Shown here: piece after piece, positions 19,059-27,407 of the stretch | Numbering within the stretch: the stretch's first letter is position 1 | Layout of the letters: each line of letters starts with the position of its first letter | DNA from: Rugamonas rubra | GTDB lineage: Bacteria; Pseudomonadota; Gammaproteobacteria; Burkholderiales; Burkholderiaceae_D | DNA: 64,000 nucleotides | Assembly (NCBI RefSeq): GCF_900114705.1 | Contig: NZ_FOTW01000013.1 | Coordinates: forward strand, 144,764 to 208,763 | Direction of reading: 5' to 3' | The notes under the pieces: generated by a model | Database searches by the model: none | Seen by the model: only the letters and a program-made list of their open reading frames with translations | What the model was told of the DNA's origin: nothing | Translations under genes and position numbers: made by a program

Positions 19059-20330
19059 ATGTCTAAGCAATTGAAACAGTCGCCGGCGCGGCCCGCGCCG
19101 GCCCGCGCCAAGCAGGCCGGCATCAAGCCGGCCAGTGGCCGGCCGGCCGGCGCCAAAGCCGCGCGCGTCGGGCTGGCGCTGGCCGGCGGCGGGCCGCTGG
19201 CCGCCGTCTACGAAATCGGCGCGCTGGCCGCGCTGGAAGAGGCGGTCGACGGCCTGGACCTGACCGAGGCCGAGATCTATGTCGGCGTCAGCGCCGGCGG
19301 CATCATCGCCGCCGGGTTGGCCAACGGCGTCACGCCGCGCCAGATGTGTCGCCTGTTCATCGAAAGCGATGTCGACGCCGTCGACGGCGCCGTGTTGTTC
19401 AAGCCGGAGACGCTGCTGCGCCCGGCATGCGACGAGTTCGAGAAGCGCGCCGCCGCGTTGCCCGGCCTGCTGGCCGGCTCGCTGGTCCACTATTGGGGCC
19501 GCAACGGCAGCCTGGCCGCCTCGTTCGAGCGCATGAAGGAGGTGTTGCCGGCCGGCTTTTTCACCGGCGACGCCATCGGCGAGTTCCTGCGCGCCAGTTT
19601 CGCCCAGGCCGGCCGCAGCGACGACTTCCGCCGCCTGCGCCACAAGCTGGTGATCGTCGCCACCGACCTCGATACCGGCAAGCCGGTGCGCTTCGGCACG
19701 CCCGGCCGCGACCACGTGCCCATCTCGCGGGCGGTGCAGGCCAGCGCCGCCGTGCCCGGCCTGTTCCCGCCGGTGGAGATCGATGGCGAGCACTTCGTCG
19801 ACGGCGCGCTGCGCAAGACCATGCACGCCTCGATCGCGCTGGAGCACGGCGTCGACCTGCTGCTGTGCGTCAACCCCATCGTGCCCTACAACGCCGGCAT
19901 CCGGGCCGGCGCGCGCAAGCTGGCCAGCGGCGGCCTGGTCGACGTGCTGGCGCAGACCTTGCGGGCGATCCTGCATTCGCGCCTGGAGACCGGCATGGCC
20001 GGCTACCGGGTCAGCCATCCCGAGGTCGACATCCTGCTGTTCCAGCCGGACGAGGACGACGCCGAGATGTTCTTCTCCAACATCTTCAGCTACAACAACC
20101 GCCGCCGCATGGGCGAGCTGGCCTACCAGAACACCCGGCTGACGCTGTGGCAGCAACGCGCCACGCTGGGGCCCCAGCTGGCCCGCCACGGCCTGCGGCT
20201 GAACCTGGCGGTGCTGCGCGACACCAGCTTGAGCCTGGTCAGCCAGACGCCGGCGCGCAAGGCGCTGGCGCGGCTGGAGGCCACGCTCGACGACCTTGAA
20301 CGTTATTTAAAAGTTGCCCATGGCATTTAA
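19059..20330 (+). CDS. Patatin-like phospholipase
   Basis: A 423-residue patatin-family acyl hydrolase. It has the glycine-rich oxyanion loop LAGGGPL at 41-47, the nucleophile motif GVSAG at 76-80 (Ser78) and the catalytic Asp in DGA at 248-250, so the Ser-Asp dyad is complete. The first 35 residues are a basic Ala/Pro/Lys-rich stretch rather than a clear signal peptide. It sits between a phasin and a TetR regulator on the same strand, and could act on storage-lipid or membrane acyl esters. The spacing of 143 bases from the phasin leaves room for a separate promoter. Confidence 0.87.
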   Translation: MSKQLKQSPARPAPARAKQAGIKPASGRPAGAKAARVGLALAGGGPLAAVYEIGALAALEEAVDGLDLTEAEIYVGVSAGGIIAAGLANGVTPRQMCRLFIESDVDAVDGAVLFKPETLLRPACDEFEKRAAALPGLLAGSLVHYWGRNGSLAASFERMKEVLPAGFFTGDAIGEFLRASFAQAGRSDDFRRLRHKLVIVATDLDTGKPVRFGTPGRDHVPISRAVQASAAVPGLFPPVEIDGEHFVDGALRKTMHASIALEHGVDLLLCVNPIVPYNAGIRAGARKLASGGLVDVLAQTLRAILHSRLETGMAGYRVSHPEVDILLFQPDEDDAEMFFSNIFSYNNRRRMGELAYQNTRLTLWQQRATLGPQLARHGLRLNLAVLRDTSLSLVSQTPARKALARLEATLDDLERYLKVAHGI

Positions 20331-20400
20331 GCGCCCATCTGTTTCTAAGATCGCGGTATCGGTGTTATGCTTGCAGGAGAATAAAGAGAGATCTCCTGCT

Positions 20401-21066
20401 ATGCTACAAAAAGCTCCCCGCCGCACCCGCGAACGCATTCTGGAATTATCCCTGCGCTTGTTTAACGAATTCGGCGAGCCGAATATCACCACCACGGTGA
20501 TCGCCGAAGAGATGAATATCTCGCCGGGCAACCTGTATTACCACTTCCGCAATAAAGACGACATCGTCAATTCGATCTTCATCCAGTTCGAGGCGGAGAT
20601 CGAGCGCATCCTGACGGTGCCCGACGGGCGCCGCTCGAACATCGAGGACGTGTGGTTGTACCTGCACCTGATGTTCGAGCTGATCTGGCGCTACCGCTTC
20701 TTCTACCGCGACCTGAACGACCTGCTGTCGCGCAACCGCAAGCTGGAGCTGCACTTCAAGCAGATCCTGGCGCACAAGATCAAGGTCGCCAAGCAGTTGT
20801 GCGAGGACTTGCGCAGCGAGAAGTCGCTCGACGCCTCCGACGCGGCGATCGACGCCATGGCCACCAACATGGTGGTGGTGGCGACCTACTGGCTGTCCTA
20901 CGAATACGTGCGCAACCCGCGCAAATACACCGAGCAGCAGTCGATGGCCGACGCCTTGGCGCGCGGCTGCTACCAGGTGCTGTCGCAGATCGGTCCGTAT
21001 CTGCGCGGCGAAACCCATACCTTGTTCCAAAAACTGTCCGAAGAATATTTGAAAAAGCTGAAGTAA
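20401..21066 (+). CDS. TetR family transcriptional regulator
   Basis: A 221-residue TetR-type repressor. The N-terminal helix-turn-helix covers residues 5-55 (RERILELSLRLFNEFGEPNITTTVIAEEMNISPGNLYYHFRNKDDI), and the rest is the helical ligand domain. The N-terminal style (short basic tail, GNLYYHF) is like regulators of lipid metabolism, and its neighbours are lipid-related, so lipid-responsive control is plausible but inferred. The chosen ATG at 20401 begins right before the HTH. Just upstream, AGGAGA and TCTCCT can pair, which would hide the ribosome-binding site. It is followed 21 bases later by the next gene. Confidence 0.87.
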   Translation: MLQKAPRRTRERILELSLRLFNEFGEPNITTTVIAEEMNISPGNLYYHFRNKDDIVNSIFIQFEAEIERILTVPDGRRSNIEDVWLYLHLMFELIWRYRFFYRDLNDLLSRNRKLELHFKQILAHKIKVAKQLCEDLRSEKSLDASDAAIDAMATNMVVVATYWLSYEYVRNPRKYTEQQSMADALARGCYQVLSQIGPYLRGETHTLFQKLSEEYLKKLK

Positions 21067-21087
21067 AACCCTTTACGGAGACCAAAC

Positions 21088-21861
21088 ATGGCATGGAGTA
21101 AATTTCCGCATCCCGACCCGGCCTATGTGTACACCCCGGCCAGTTTGAAGAAGGCCTGGGCCAGGTTGCACGTCGGCGATGCGGAACCCTTCCCGAGCGA
21201 CCCGGCGCTGGTGCAGGTCTGGATCGCCTTCCATGCCGGCGACTTCGAGCAGGCCGCCAAGCTCGGCCTGGACATCGGCGTGGCAGGCTACTCGGTGGCG
21301 CACAAAGCCACCTGCATCTATGCCACCTATTTGGAAAAGAGCGAGAAGAAGCGCATCGCCACCTACGAGGAGGTGGCCGAGCGCTGCGAGCGCCAGCAGA
21401 CCGAGCAGCCCGGCAACGCCGCCGGCTTCTACTGGCACGCCTACGCGCTGGGCCGCTACGCCCAGGGCATCTCGGTGGTCAAGGCGCTGGCGCAGGGCGT
21501 CGGCGCCAAGGTCAAGCACAGCCTGGACAGCACGCTGAAGCTGGCGCCCAAGCACGCCGACGCGCACATCGCGCTGGGCGCCTACCACAGCGAGATCATC
21601 GACAAGGTCGGCGCCATGATCGGCGGCCTGACCTACGGCGTCAAGAAGGAGGAGGGCTTCAAGCACTTCAAGAAGGCGCTGGAATTGAACCCGGACTCGG
21701 CCATCGCGCGCATCGAATACGCCAACGCGCTGGTGATGTTGGACGGAAAAAAGAAAATGGCCGAGGCGGTGGCCCTGTACGAACAGGCGGCCGCCTGCGA
21801 ACCGCGCGATGCCATGGAACGGCTCGACGTCGAAGCGGCCAAAGAAGAACTTGAGGACTAG
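21088..21861 (+). CDS. TPR-like helical repeat protein
   Basis: A 257-residue soluble protein built of helical pairs. Repeats with TPR character are visible near residues 40-70 (GDFEQAAKLGLDIG), 180-215 (GFKHFKKALELNPDSAIARIEYANALVML) and 220-245 (AEAVALYEQAAACEP). No signal peptide. It is preceded by a GGAGACC Shine-Dalgarno and lies in a run with the TetR regulator (21 bases upstream) and the LOG protein (4 bases downstream). It probably serves as a scaffold or adaptor; I cannot name a specific function. Confidence 0.75.
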   Translation: MAWSKFPHPDPAYVYTPASLKKAWARLHVGDAEPFPSDPALVQVWIAFHAGDFEQAAKLGLDIGVAGYSVAHKATCIYATYLEKSEKKRIATYEEVAERCERQQTEQPGNAAGFYWHAYALGRYAQGISVVKALAQGVGAKVKHSLDSTLKLAPKHADAHIALGAYHSEIIDKVGAMIGGLTYGVKKEEGFKHFKKALELNPDSAIARIEYANALVMLDGKKKMAEAVALYEQAAACEPRDAMERLDVEAAKEELED

Positions 21862-21865
21862 AAAC

Positions 21866-22414
21866 GTGACGAAATCGATTTGTGTATATTGCGGCGCCAA
21901 CGCCGGCGCCAACCCCGTCTACGCCGAGGCGGCGCGCGCGCTGGGCCGCGCCCTGGTGGCGGAGAACATCGCCCTGGTCTACGGCGGCGGCAACGTCGGC
22001 CTGATGGGCATCATCGCCGACGAGGTGCTGCGCCTGGGTGGCGAGGTCAGCGGCGTGATCCCCACCGCGCTGGTCGAGCGCGAGGTGGGGCACACCGGCC
22101 TGACGCGCCAGTTCATCGTCAAGGACATGCACGAGCGCAAGGCCATGATGGCCCAGCTGGCCGACGGCTTCATCGCCATGCCGGGCGGCATGGGCACGCT
22201 GGAGGAACTGTTCGAAATGCTGACCTGGTCGCAACTGGGCATTCACGCCAAGCCGATCGGCCTGCTCAACGTCGACGGCTTCTACGACAGCCTGGTCGGC
22301 TTCATCGACCACGCCAAGGATCAAGGCTTCATCCGTCCGGCGCACGCCGCGTTGATGATGGTGGAGACGGCGGCCGAGCCGCTGTTGCAACGGATGCGGG
22401 CGCAGCAGGCCTGA
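21866..22414 (+). CDS. LOG family protein (cytokinin riboside 5'-monophosphate phosphoribohydrolase type)
   Basis: A 182-residue Rossmann-fold protein of the LOG/TIGR00730 family. Seen: SICVYCGANAG at the N-terminus, YGGGNVGLMG near residue 36 and the signature PGGMGTLEELFE near residue 100, with the catalytic Arg and Glu of the family. Such enzymes remove ribose 5'-phosphate from nucleoside 5'-monophosphates. It starts with GTG; GAGG lies 7 bases before it, and the gene follows the TPR-like gene by 4 bases, implying translational coupling. A strong terminator follows. Confidence 0.9.
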   Translation: MTKSICVYCGANAGANPVYAEAARALGRALVAENIALVYGGGNVGLMGIIADEVLRLGGEVSGVIPTALVEREVGHTGLTRQFIVKDMHERKAMMAQLADGFIAMPGGMGTLEELFEMLTWSQLGIHAKPIGLLNVDGFYDSLVGFIDHAKDQGFIRPAHAALMMVETAAEPLLQRMRAQQA

Positions 22415-22456
22415 CGCCGACACCCGGCGCGGGCTAACCTGGCCCCAAACCCAACA

Positions 22457-22486
22457 GCCGCCCGGCCCAGGCCCGGCGGCTTTTTT
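22457..22486 (+). terminator. Rho-independent terminator after LOG gene
   Basis: GCCGCC pairs with GGCGGC around a GC-rich inner part, followed by six T residues. Confidence 0.85.
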
Positions 22487-22769
22487 GCGTTCGCGGTGTC
22501 GATGCTCGCGCGGCGCCGGCCGATCCGGCCTCCTTGCGTCGCATTGCAACAACGTTGCTCAAAATAAATCAAATTGCATTTCAGGCATTTTCCCGTGGGA
22601 ATTCTTGGATAGTGATTATGCATGCTTTACTGGTAATTATATTTGGCAACTTGAGGTATCAAAAATTCATTGTTTGTGTTCCAATAGCATCACTCGGACA
22701 TACTTCAGTCTAGGCCCGCGAGGTGTTTGGAGCAGGCGACAAGACTTGACCACATTCATTGGAGCTCAT
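22487..22769. other. AT-richer intergenic region before PEP-CTERM gene
   Basis: This stretch contains no convincing gene. From about 22555 it is much richer in A and T than its surroundings, as expected of a promoter region for the PEP-CTERM gene. I looked for a sigma-54 type GG/GC pair and found only a poor match near 22650. Confidence 0.5.
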
Positions 22770-23378
22770 TTGAAAACTTCTACCCTCGTTTCCGCCCTGG
22801 CCTTCGCCGCCATGTCCCTTGCCGGCAGCGCCCATGCCACCGTGATCGATTTCACCGACTTGGCCAACAACCGCCTCGTCGTGCCGCTGACCGTACCGAG
22901 CTATCTGGAAGACGGCTTCAAGGTGACTGCGCATGGCTTGTTCGCCAGCCTGGTCGCCACCTCGAACCTGAATTTGTTGCAGTACGCCGGTTCGACCGCC
23001 GTGGCGGGCACCTTCGGTTCGGTTATCGAGCTGCAGCGCGCCGACGGCGGCGCCTTCAACTTCAATTCCATCGACCTGATCAAGCTCTCCAAGCTTAACG
23101 TCGGCGGCAATTCGGTCACCTTCACCGGCACCTTCGCTTCCGGCGGCACGATCAGCCAAGACGCCACGTTCGGCAAGAATTTCAGCTTCACCAACAACGC
23201 GTTCAGCGGCTTCACCAACCTGAAGTCGGTCACTTGGCAGGAAGACCGCAACTTGGCACGCGACTTCCAGTTCGACAACATCAACGTCAGCGCCGTGCCG
23301 GAACCAGGCAGCTACGCCATGCTGGCCGCCGGGCTGGGCCTGTTGGCCTTCGTCAGCCGTCGTAAAAAAGCCGCCTGA
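22770..23378 (+). CDS. PEP-CTERM sorting domain protein
   Basis: A 202-residue exported protein with signal peptide (about residues 1-23, ending AHA) and a C-terminal sorting signal: VPEPGSYAML, a hydrophobic segment and a basic RRKKAA end. Such proteins are processed by an exosortase, usually in strains that make an extracellular matrix. The middle part is Asn/Phe/Thr-rich beta structure without catalytic motif. The start is TTG: GGAG lies 5 bases before it and no ATG gives a complete signal peptide without a long unnatural leader. It is flanked by a strong terminator. The exosortase itself is not in the window. Confidence 0.87.
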   Translation: MKTSTLVSALAFAAMSLAGSAHATVIDFTDLANNRLVVPLTVPSYLEDGFKVTAHGLFASLVATSNLNLLQYAGSTAVAGTFGSVIELQRADGGAFNFNSIDLIKLSKLNVGGNSVTFTGTFASGGTISQDATFGKNFSFTNNAFSGFTNLKSVTWQEDRNLARDFQFDNINVSAVPEPGSYAMLAAGLGLLAFVSRRKKAA

Positions 23379-23412
23379 GGGCTGCGCGCCCGCGCAGCGT
23401 TGGTGCGCAACT

Positions 23413-23442
23413 AAAAAAACCGCTCATCGAGCGGTTTTTTTT
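23413..23442. terminator. Bidirectional terminator
   Basis: CCGCTC and GAGCGG pair around ATC, with seven A on the left and eight T on the right. It serves the PEP-CTERM gene (+) and the convergent metallopeptidase gene (-). Confidence 0.9.
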
Positions 23443-23466
23443 CGGGCAGTCGGCGGGGCGGGTGGG

Positions 23467-23982
23467 TCAGCCCGGCAACCATAAACGCTGTCCGGCATGG
23501 TCCAGCTGGGTCAGGTAGAGCCGCAAGTCGAATTCGTATTGGTGATAATTCGGCTCCATATATTGGCAAAGCTTATAAAAGGGCTTGTCGTGCTGCTTTT
23601 CCTTCACGTGCGCCAGCTCGTGCACGGCGATCATGCGCAGGAACTCCAGCGGCACTTCCTTGAACATGGTGGCGACGCGGATCTCGTGCTTGGCCTTCAG
23701 CTTGCCGCCCTGCACCCGCGAGATCGAGGTGTGCAGCCCCAGCGCGTGGTTGATCACGTGGATCTTGCTGTCGTACTCGACCTTGTTGATCGGCTCGGCG
23801 TTGCGCAGGAACTCGGTCTTCAAGTCCTGCACGTACTGGTACAGCGCCTTGTCGGTGCGCAAGTCGTGCGCCTTGGGGTAGCGCTTGAGCAGCACCTCGC
23901 CCAATTTGTTTTGCGCGAGCAGTTGCGACACTTGTTGCTGGGTTTGTTCGGAGTAGGCACTCAGGTACTTCAGGGCGGACAT
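23467..23982 (-). CDS. YgjP-type zinc metallopeptidase (DUF45)
   Basis: A 171-residue protein with the zinc-peptidase motif HELAH at 121-125 and a third ligand His at 131 (KEKQHDKPFYKL), the arrangement of the YgjP/WLM (DUF45) group. The N-terminal half is helical and the middle holds basic beta strands. No signal peptide, so it is cytoplasmic. The substrate is unknown; some members are linked to DNA repair or restriction loci, which fits the Cho nuclease divergently encoded next door but does not prove a link. Confidence 0.85.
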   Translation of the reverse strand: MSALKYLSAYSEQTQQQVSQLLAQNKLGEVLLKRYPKAHDLRTDKALYQYVQDLKTEFLRNAEPINKVEYDSKIHVINHALGLHTSISRVQGGKLKAKHEIRVATMFKEVPLEFLRMIAVHELAHVKEKQHDKPFYKLCQYMEPNYHQYEFDLRLYLTQLDHAGQRLWLPG

Positions 23983-24116
23983 GGCGGGGTGGGGCGGAGC
24001 GAATCGAGGCGAGAATGTACCATACTTGGCGGAAACGCCGTATGATCGGGCTGGTCCGTTTCGGATTCGCTTCGGATTTGCTTCTTTTCCACACTCGTTT
24101 TCAGCCTCAGCTTGTT

Positions 24117-25079
24117 ATGCGCACCCATGTCAGCTCGGTCGGCCTGTTGATCCACGGCGATCCGGCCCTTTCCTTCAGTTATCCCGAGCACATCGAGCGC
24201 GCCAGCCTGGACGCCTTGCCCAGCCAGCCCGGCGTCTACCTGTTCCGCGACGAGGCCGGGGTCGCCATCTACGTCGGCAAGAGCGTCAATGTGCGCAGCC
24301 GGGTGCTCAGCCATTTGCGCACGCCGGACGAGAGCCAGATGCTGCAACGCACCCGCCGGGTCGACTTCGAGCGCTGCGGCGGCGAGCTCGGCGCGCTGTT
24401 GCGCGAGTCGCAGCTGATCAAGCAGTTGCAGCCGGTGTTCAACCAGAAGCTGCGCCGCCTGCGCGAGATGTGCTCGTGGCGGCTGGACGGCGGCGCGCCG
24501 CAGCTGGTGTTCGCGCGTGACTGCGATTTCGCCGCCACCGAGGGCTTGCACGGCCTGTACGGCAGCCGGGCCAGCGCGCAGCAGGCGCTGCGCGAGCTGG
24601 CCGACGCCCACGGCCTGTGCGCCGGCGTGCTGGGCCTGGAGCCGCTGGCGCGCGGCCGGCCCTGTTTCGCGCGGCAACTGGGGCGCTGTGGCGGCGCCTG
24701 TGTCGGCGAGGCAGTGGCAGAGCACGCGGCGCGCGTTGGCGCCGCCTTGCTGCCGTGGCGTGTGGCGCCGTGGCCGTATGCGGGGCCGGTCGGCATCGTC
24801 GAGGAGTCGGACGGGCTGCGCCAGGTGCAGCTGGTGGACCGCTGGTGCTATCTCGGTCCACAGGCGGCGGGCCGCAAGCGGGCGCCGCCGCGCGCCGTGG
24901 CGCAGTTCGATATCGATGTGTATCAGATTCTTGCCAAGCCGTTGTTGCGGGGCGACTTGACGCTGGTGCTGCTCAACGAGCCGCTTGGCAACGCCTCAGG
25001 CGGGCAGGTCGACGCGGCTGGAGGCGCGTCCGCGCCGACCGCGTTTGCACCGGTGCGGCGCACCCGCTCGTTTCGCTGA
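24117..25079 (+). CDS. cho: Excinuclease Cho (UvrC homologue)
   Basis: A 320-residue GIY-YIG endonuclease. The N-terminal domain shows GVYLFRDEAGVAIYVGKSVNVRSRVLSHL near residue 42 and the catalytic Glu in LLRESQLIKQLQPVFNQ near residue 105. Length and order match Cho, which makes the 3' incision in nucleotide excision repair at bulky lesions; it lacks the UvrB-binding and RNase H domains of UvrC. A cysteine-rich part (CFARQLGRCGGACVG near 185) is conserved in the family. The ATG at 24117 is chosen because longer frames add a non-family leader. Confidence 0.87.
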   Translation: MRTHVSSVGLLIHGDPALSFSYPEHIERASLDALPSQPGVYLFRDEAGVAIYVGKSVNVRSRVLSHLRTPDESQMLQRTRRVDFERCGGELGALLRESQLIKQLQPVFNQKLRRLREMCSWRLDGGAPQLVFARDCDFAATEGLHGLYGSRASAQQALRELADAHGLCAGVLGLEPLARGRPCFARQLGRCGGACVGEAVAEHAARVGAALLPWRVAPWPYAGPVGIVEESDGLRQVQLVDRWCYLGPQAAGRKRAPPRAVAQFDIDVYQILAKPLLRGDLTLVLLNEPLGNASGGQVDAAGGASAPTAFAPVRRTRSFR

Positions 25080-25222
25080 GCGCTTGCTGGCTTGAGTCCC
25101 TTCCAAGTCGGTCAAGCGCCGGGTTTGCATGACTTACTTGCGCCACGGTTTGGCTACTGGCTTAGCCGTCTGCCTGTTGGTGAGCCGTTCTCGCAGATAG
25201 GAATGAACGTCGCGTCATCGCC

Positions 25223-25477
25223 TTAGTTGAGCAGCCATTCGCCGCTGCGTTTGATTTCCGCATACATTGCATCCGGCGCCAAATCCAACTCGCCTGGCCA
25301 GGTCACTACGCCGTCTACGACATGCACTTTCTGGAATTCTGGAGGATTGGCTAAGTGCGTGAATACGCCGCGAAAGAAACTCGGCGAGAACTTCACCGCA
25401 CCTTGCAGCCCATCTTGGAATCGCACGACCAGCGCGAAATCGCCAGCAACCTTAACGTCAATAACATCCCATTCCAT
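25223..25477 (-). CDS. DUF2442 domain protein
   Basis: An 84-residue protein matching DUF2442: an N-terminal beta-strand pair (WDVIDVKVAGDFALVVRFQDG) and the C-terminal motif VDGVVTWPGELDLAPDAMY. DUF2442 proteins are small and often encoded right after DUF4160 proteins in pairs that look like toxin-antitoxin modules; that is the arrangement here, with 4 bases between them. The chosen ATG has GGAG 8 bases upstream. The partner upstream is frameshifted. Confidence 0.85.
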   Translation of the reverse strand: MEWDVIDVKVAGDFALVVRFQDGLQGAVKFSPSFFRGVFTHLANPPEFQKVHVVDGVVTWPGELDLAPDAMYAEIKRSGEWLLN

Positions 25478-25481
25478 GGTT

Positions 25482-25731
25482 TCACTCCAAAGGGGCAATT
25501 GGTTTTGGACTCTGCATGTCTTGGCATAGCTGCCAATCTGCGAGCAATTCGGTCTGATGTAACTCGGCCCAGTCGAGAACTAGACCCAACGCGCGGCGCG
25601 GCAACTTGCCCTCGATCAGTGCCAGCTCTCGGATGTCGATAATTGCCTTGTGCTCTGCGTACTTTACGTGGAAGTGTGGCGGTGCATGGTCTTTGAAAAA
25701 CATCTGAATGATGAGACCATAAAGTTGGCAT
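25482..25731 (-). pseudogene. DUF4160 gene with frameshift near start
   Basis: The main frame encodes a typical DUF4160 protein body (IIQMFFKDHAPPHFHVKY, then a C-terminal LPRRALGLVLDWAELHQTELLADW). The natural start, ATG at 25731 with AAGGA 6 bases before it and family-like MPT, is in a different frame: from it to the stop is 250 bases, one too many. One extra base, or loss of two, after the third codon explains this. No good alternative start exists in the main frame. It is either a pseudogene or a sequencing error; programmed shifting is unlikely. Confidence 0.7.
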
Positions 25732-26083
25732 AATTTTCCTTGACCATTCGTAGATCTGATAGATACGAGACAACCTGTCCGCACTTCAACTGATTTACGT
25801 CGTGCCGGCCGGCTCGAAGAATTGTCAAATTTATAAAGAAAAGTCCTGATCAGGACGGCTACCGACCGTTGCTTGCCATTATAGTCAACGTACCAGTCAA
25901 AACCATTGGACCTTTTTCCCTTTTCATTCGATGCTATAGGCTTTCCCCGCTTCATCTGTCGGGTCCAACCCCATAGACGCAAGTGTACTTTACGGCACGC
26001 ATATGCGGCTGTTTTGGTTCGGGTCGAATAGACAGCACGGCGCCGCCTGCTGTCCTCCTTCCGCTCGCTCGCGCCGCTATTGC
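25732..26083. other. Region without recognisable gene
   Basis: This 350-base stretch between the DUF4160 remnant and cydX has lower GC than its neighbours up to about 26040 and contains no frame with protein-like composition on either strand. It may hold the promoter of the DUF4160/DUF2442 pair. I see no repeat or RNA gene. Confidence 0.4.
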
Positions 26084-26242
26084 TCAGCGTCCGCGCCCGC
26101 GCTTGCGCGCGTTCTCGAAGCTGGCGCGGGTTTGCTCCTCGTCGCGCTGGCCGAAGGCGTAGTTGGCCTCCAGCCACATTACGTTGATGATGGCCAGGGA
26201 CAGCGCCAGGCCGATCCCCAATATCCAGGCGAAATACCACAT
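26084..26242 (-). CDS. cydX: Cytochrome bd oxidase small subunit CydX
   Basis: A 52-residue protein with one membrane helix (about residues 3-24) and the CydX signature MWYFAWILG at its N-terminus, followed by LEANYAFGQRDE. CydX is needed for stability and activity of cytochrome bd oxidase. AAGGAG lies 7 bases before the ATG. It is the last gene of the cyd operon, 13 bases after cydB. Confidence 0.92.
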   Translation of the reverse strand: MWYFAWILGIGLALSLAIINVMWLEANYAFGQRDEEQTRASFENARKRGRGR

Positions 26243-26255
26243 GGTTGCTCCTTCT

Positions 26256-27398
26256 CTAGTAGGCGGTGTGTTCGTTGTCGCGGATGTGCTCAAGCGTGAC
26301 CTTGCCGCGCACCACGCGGTAGACCCAGCTGGTGTAGATGACGATGATCGGCAGCATGACGACGACCACCCAGAACATCACGCCCAGGCTCTTGTGGCTG
26401 GCCACGGCGTCCCAGGCGGTCAGGCTGCTGCCCGGCGCCAGCGACGACGGCATGATGAAGGGGAACATCGCCGCGCCGGCCGTCAGGACGATGGACGCCA
26501 CGCTCAGGCCGCTGGCCAGGAAGGCGCTCACGGTGTGGCGGCGCGCGCTCAGCAGCATCACCAGCGCGGCGCCGGCGATGGCGGCGACCGGGAAGGCCTG
26601 CGTCAGCGGGTAGCGGGTGTAGTTGTCCAGCCAGGCGCCGCGCGCCTGCAGCACCGTCTTGGCGACCGGCATGAAGGAGCTGTTGACGTCGGGCATGGTG
26701 TCGATGCGATAGCCGTCGATGCCGGTGGCGATCCACACGCCGGCGGCGGAGAACAGCAGCATCGTCAGCGCCGCCGCCCAGATCGCCAGGCTGCGGGCGC
26801 GGCGGGCGATGTCGCCCTCGGTCTTTTGATGCAGGAAGGTGGCGCCGTGCATCGCCAGCATGGCCACGCTGAGCACGCCGGCCAGCAGGCCGAAGGGGTT
26901 GAGCAGGCCGAGGAAGTCGCCGCTGTAGCTCATGCGCATGGTGTCGTCGTAGGCGAAGGGCACGCCCTGCAGCAGGTTGCCGAAGGCCACGCCGAAGATT
27001 AGCGGCGGCACGAATCCGCCGGTGAACAGGCCCCAGTCCCAGGCGTTGCGCCAGCGCGGGTCGGCGATCTTGCTGCGGTAGTCGAAGCCGACCGGGCGGA
27101 AGAACAGCGCGAACAGGCACAGCATCAGGGCGATGTAGAAGCCGGAGAAGGCCGCCGCGTAGACCAGCGGCCAGGCGGCGAACAGGCAGCCGCCGGCGGC
27201 GATGAACCAGGTCTGGTTGCCCTCCCAGGTCGGGCCGATGGTGTTGATGATGACGCGCCGCTCGGCGTCGTTCTTGCCGAGGAAGGGCAGCGACATGCCG
27301 ACGCCGAAGTCGAAGCCGTCGGTCAGGGCGAAGCCGATCAGCAGCACGCCGACGAAGCACCACCAGATCACTTTATACGTTGCGTAGTCGAATAACAT
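26256..27398 (-). CDS. cydB: Cytochrome d ubiquinol oxidase subunit II
   Basis: A 380-residue integral membrane protein of the CydB family with about nine membrane helices. The N-terminus MLFDYATYKVIWWCFVGVLL and the segment TDGFDFGVGMSLPFLG are characteristic. With CydA it forms the high-affinity quinol oxidase used at low oxygen and under nitric oxide, cyanide or sulfide stress. GGAGAG precedes the ATG. It starts 9 bases after cydA. Confidence 0.95.
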   Translation of the reverse strand: MLFDYATYKVIWWCFVGVLLIGFALTDGFDFGVGMSLPFLGKNDAERRVIINTIGPTWEGNQTWFIAAGGCLFAAWPLVYAAAFSGFYIALMLCLFALFFRPVGFDYRSKIADPRWRNAWDWGLFTGGFVPPLIFGVAFGNLLQGVPFAYDDTMRMSYSGDFLGLLNPFGLLAGVLSVAMLAMHGATFLHQKTEGDIARRARSLAIWAAALTMLLFSAAGVWIATGIDGYRIDTMPDVNSSFMPVAKTVLQARGAWLDNYTRYPLTQAFPVAAIAGAALVMLLSARRHTVSAFLASGLSVASIVLTAGAAMFPFIMPSSLAPGSSLTAWDAVASHKSLGVMFWVVVVMLPIIVIYTSWVYRVVRGKVTLEHIRDNEHTAY

Positions 27399-27407
27399 GT
27401 TCTCTCC

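Noticed and set aside
22640..22665. Sigma-54 promoter before the PEP-CTERM gene
   Set aside because: The GG is present but the -12 GC is not at the right spacing.
25482..26240. A 252-codon frame including the DUF4160 body
   Set aside because: The first 150 codons look random and run into cydX; only the last 80 match a family.
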